Positions 61,241-63,438 of a stretch of DNA of 63,438 nt are shown here, one piece after another (the stretch's first letter is position 1; every line of letters starts with the position of its first letter). Position numbers and translations under genes: made by a program. Source of the DNA: a bacterium (GTDB taxonomy: Bacteria > Vulcanimicrobiota > Xenobia > Xenobiales > JADMJV01); assembly GCA_030149525.1 (NCBI GenBank), contig JASBRJ010000245.1, forward strand, positions 1 through 63,438, read 5' to 3'. The notes below the pieces were generated by a model. That model saw nothing but the letters and a program-made list of their open reading frames with translations. It was not told where the DNA came from and did no database searches.

Positions 61241-62971
61241 GTGAATATCCCGACGTCTAAACTCTCCGCAACAAGTGGAGCTGTAAATATAACGAAAACT
61301 GCGGCACCTGAAGCTGCCAAACAAAACGAGGCAGAAGCTCCCGCCGCTGCCCCTCAAGAATCTTTTACCCCCGAAGCCGAAGGCGAAGGCAGAGTGTCTG
61401 CCGCCTGGCGCGGCGGAGTCCGAAAGGGAGTCGCTTGGGGCGAAACCCTGGAGAAGCCTCTCGGCGGTATGACCGCCATCGGACTCGCTATCGGTAGCGG
61501 TCTTGCCCTCTCTCTGGGCGGCGCGATGGTGGGCGGCCTGGTCGGCGGAAGTTTCGGCTCAGCTGTAGCCAGCTTGCAAGCCGAAGGCCCTATCTCTTTC
61601 ATCACTCAATCTTTCGGAAATATGGGCTCGGCCATCTCGGTGGGCTCAACAATCGGTTCCGTGGCCGGTATCGCTGGTGGCCTCGCACTCGGTGCGAAAG
61701 TGGGCGGGACGGTAGCCAAAACCGCAGCCTTCGTTCCCGGCTTCGCAGTCGGCGCCGCTCAAGGCCTGGCAAGCCCCGACAGCATTCCTCCTGCAGAAGT
61801 GGGCGACAAAGAGCCTGTTCAACGCAAAGAAGAACTCCGAGGCCTCTTTAAGGCCGGTGCCAAGGTGGGCGGCGGAGTAGGATTCCTCAGCGGTGCAGCC
61901 GGTGGATTCGTGACCGGCGCAACCTTAACGGCGGCCGGAAAGCTCGTCACCGACGTTGCTGCAGGCGACTTCTCCTTCGGAAACTTTGTCAGCCAACTGG
62001 GAACCACCGCACTCATCGGTGGAGCCATCGGTGGTGGCGCAGGAGCCCTGGTCGGAGCTTCCGGTGGTGAGATGGTCTTCGGTACCGCGCCTCAGTGGGT
62101 CTGGAGCAAGACCGGTGGCAAACTGACAGCCAATCAACCCGGAATCCAAGAGCGCATCGACAAGCGCGAATCCGAACTCAACGCACGTGAGTCGCAACTG
62201 AAGCTCGAGGCCGAAAATCTCGCCAACGAGACTTCCGACTACCGCGCACGCCATAAAGAAACTTCAGACGGTCTCAACCAAAGAGAAGATCAGATGTCGG
62301 CGGACGAAAAGAACGTCAGCCAGGACCTCAAAACCGTCGAAACTCGTATCGAGACGAATGCCCAAGCAGATTACACCGAGCGCTCCGCCACTCCCGACGC
62401 CGCCCTGGATGCCAAAGGCAACCACGGAGTCATCGGAGAGCGCAGTTCGCTGGATGCCTGGGACGCCAAGTTGGAAGACTGGCAGACCAACCTCAACGGC
62501 ATCGCCGACGACTTCAAGGCCTGGGAGAAGCGCCTGGACGACAAAATCGATGTCGACGCCGCGGAAATTTTCTCCGGCGAACGAGTGCCCGTGGATCAGA
62601 AATTCGCCGGTCTCCACTCTGAACTGGATAAGTTCGAAGGCCGCTTGAACAGCTACGAAAACGATATCAACGGACGTATCCAAGACAAGTACGAAGCCGG
62701 AATCCGAGCAGAGAAGCCGGGTGTGGAAGCCGACCTGAGAGAAGCACGAAGCGACAAAGCTCGTTCCGAAGAGCAACTCCGCAACGCCGAAGCAGAGAAG
62801 AGCCAGGCTCAATCTCAATACGCCTCCGCTGAGAGAAGCCGAGACCGCGCTCGCGGCCGACTGCGCAGTGCAGAGTCTGAGGAAAGCAGCCTGCGTTCAC
62901 GCATCAGCTCCCTCAACAGCCGCATCAGCAGCCTGCAAAGCCAGCTCTCTAGCTGCCGCTCGTCCTTCTAG
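61241..62971 (+). CDS. Glycine-zipper membrane protein with long coiled-coil tail
   Basis: 576 residues from GTG 61241 with AGGAGG upstream. It starts MNIPTSKLSATSGAVNITK, then an Ala/Glu/Pro linker to APQESFTPEA. Two clusters of Gly-rich hydrophobic helices follow (~75-190, AIGLAIGSGLALSLGGAMVG; ~205-285, GGGVGFLSGAAGGFVTGAT). From ~300 on the protein is charged, with long coiled coils (RIDKRESELNARESQLKLEA; RIQDKYEAGIRAEKPGVEAD) and a Ser/Arg/Gln-rich heptad end. The membrane-hairpin plus coiled-coil layout recalls type III translocators, but that is only an analogy. Tandem paralog of the next gene. Confidence 0.75.
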   Translation: MNIPTSKLSATSGAVNITKTAAPEAAKQNEAEAPAAAPQESFTPEAEGEGRVSAAWRGGVRKGVAWGETLEKPLGGMTAIGLAIGSGLALSLGGAMVGGLVGGSFGSAVASLQAEGPISFITQSFGNMGSAISVGSTIGSVAGIAGGLALGAKVGGTVAKTAAFVPGFAVGAAQGLASPDSIPPAEVGDKEPVQRKEELRGLFKAGAKVGGGVGFLSGAAGGFVTGATLTAAGKLVTDVAAGDFSFGNFVSQLGTTALIGGAIGGGAGALVGASGGEMVFGTAPQWVWSKTGGKLTANQPGIQERIDKRESELNARESQLKLEAENLANETSDYRARHKETSDGLNQREDQMSADEKNVSQDLKTVETRIETNAQADYTERSATPDAALDAKGNHGVIGERSSLDAWDAKLEDWQTNLNGIADDFKAWEKRLDDKIDVDAAEIFSGERVPVDQKFAGLHSELDKFEGRLNSYENDINGRIQDKYEAGIRAEKPGVEADLREARSDKARSEEQLRNAEAEKSQAQSQYASAERSRDRARGRLRSAESEESSLRSRISSLNSRISSLQSQLSSCRSSF

Positions 62972-62980
62972 ATTCTAACC

Positions 62981-63009
62981 TTGACCGGCTCCTCACCGGA
63001 GCCGGTCAA
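62981..63009 (+). terminator. 12-bp GC-rich hairpin between the two glycine-zipper genes
   Basis: TTGACCGGCTCC and GGAGCCGGTCAA pair around a five-base loop, ten bases after the stop. There is no U-run (CCAGAATCC follows), so it may slow or process the transcript and not end it. Confidence 0.5.
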
Positions 63010-63051
63010 CCAGAATCCGACCCCCCTGAAACGAACTGCTTGGAGAATACG

Positions 63052-63438
63052 ATGCAGATACAATCATCAAAATTTGCAAACGCAGCGAACACTACGGCAA
63101 AAGCCAAAGCTGCGGATCAGCAACAGGAACAACAGCAACAGCCTGAAGTTCCGAAGGATAGCTTCGGAACAACTGTTAAGAATGAAGCGCTCGGAGAAGC
63201 CCGCCACTTTTCCAACCGCGCAGCCAACATTGTTGGTGGTGCCGGTGGCGTCATCGGTGCCAGCTTAGGAGCCTCAGCGGCCCTGGCCGGCGGAGCTATC
63301 GTCGGAATGGCAGCCGGTGGAGCAGTGGGAATGCCCATTTCTACTCTCTTCTCAAGCGGCGGCTTGGACTTCATCAAAACCGGTCTCTCCTCAGTAGGAG
63401 TCGGTGCCCAAATCGGAATCGGCGTCGGCCTTGTGACC
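63052..63438 (+). CDS. Glycine-zipper protein, tandem paralog (cut by window end)
   Basis: ATG 63052 with GGAG six bases upstream; 129 codons to the window edge. Starts MQIQSSKFANAANTTAKAKA, a Gln-rich linker (QQQEQQQQPEVP) and the box KDSFGTTV, then Gly-rich helices (IVGGAGGVIGASLGASAALA; GAIVGMAAGGAVGMPISTLF). The stretch LDFIKTGLSSVGVGAQIGIG parallels ISFITQSFGNMGSAISVGST of the preceding gene, so they are tandem duplicates. The C-terminus, which may hold a coiled coil, is outside the window. Confidence 0.75.
   Translation, partial: MQIQSSKFANAANTTAKAKAADQQQEQQQQPEVPKDSFGTTVKNEALGEARHFSNRAANIVGGAGGVIGASLGASAALAGGAIVGMAAGGAVGMPISTLFSSGGLDFIKTGLSSVGVGAQIGIGVGLVT

Noticed and set aside
1-63438. 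CRISPR arrays, rRNA and tRNA genes
   Set aside because: No regularly spaced short direct repeats and no cloverleaf or rRNA motif were seen by reading; a tRNAscan and CRISPR search would settle it.

Overview
The window is compact, protein-coding bacterial DNA of moderately high GC (roughly 55%, judged by eye). It reads like a chromosome segment from a deep-branching, probably uncultured lineage. Clues are two Hanks-type Ser/Thr kinases, one PEGA-tailed and one propeller-tailed, an FHA protein, several lipobox lipoproteins, a class III type IV pilin, many GTG/TTG starts, and a set of glycine-rich proteins I do not recognise. Vulcanimicrobiota/Eremiobacterota or a similar phylum is a guess that needs marker genes. 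No rRNA, tRNA or CRISPR array was seen. LAYOUT: 1-5400 (minus) holds the start of an RND-type exporter, a 48-residue membrane peptide, and a fatty/organic-acid operon (scoA-scoB and two acyl-CoA dehydrogenases). 5474-8860 is a signalling cluster (PEGA kinase, zinc-ribbon membrane protein, FHA protein). 8928-10648 is a membrane operon: a YcxB-like protein, two tandem paralogous membrane proteins, and a type IV pilin interrupted by an in-frame TGA. 10645-23081 mixes glycine-rich or disordered proteins that share an N-terminal signature with a stand-alone A-T-R reductase synthetase, a trigger factor with a lysine-rich tail, and a metal permease. 23102-28524 (minus) is a tight five-gene run: helicase, TFIIB zinc ribbon, YkgJ-TPR, coiled coil, TPR-like. 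28591-32776 has a hydrolase, a metallo-hydrolase, pyrG and an exported protein. 32922-35683 is a shortened lipid cluster yceD-rpmF-fabH-fabG-acpP. 35809-45881 has a lipoprotein, gamma carbonic anhydrase, a two-domain acyl-CoA dehydrogenase, a multi-receiver regulator and a 1219-residue kinase. ACCESSORY ISLAND, 46000-51600: a duplicated acidic small gene, an HNH nuclease with five or more 31-residue repeats, an Rhs tip remnant with a possible partner, about 1 kb of palindrome-rich noncoding DNA, the C-terminal stub of a tyrosine recombinase, and a ParE-type toxin-antitoxin pair with a scar of a second antitoxin. This looks like a decayed insertion hot spot. 51598-61037 returns to core genes: an exported protein, a large NAD-glutamate dehydrogenase, and the tetrapyrrole operon hemA-hemX-hemC-hemD, followed closely by a cytochrome c lipoprotein and a second lipoprotein. 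The last 2.2 kb carries two tandem paralogs of the glycine-rich family, the second cut by the window end. HOW IT FITS: the acyl-CoA dehydrogenases, CoA transferase and FAS II genes cover fatty-acid turnover. The hem operon plus cytochrome supports respiration. The kinases, FHA protein and receiver array form a signalling layer. The best candidate for something undescribed is the glycine-zipper family. At least three members share a start of the form M-[NQ]-I-x-[ST]-[ST]-K, then a disordered linker, then a [DE]-S-F box, then glycine-rich hydrophobic helices. One member adds a long coiled coil, so an exported or membrane-inserting family is possible.
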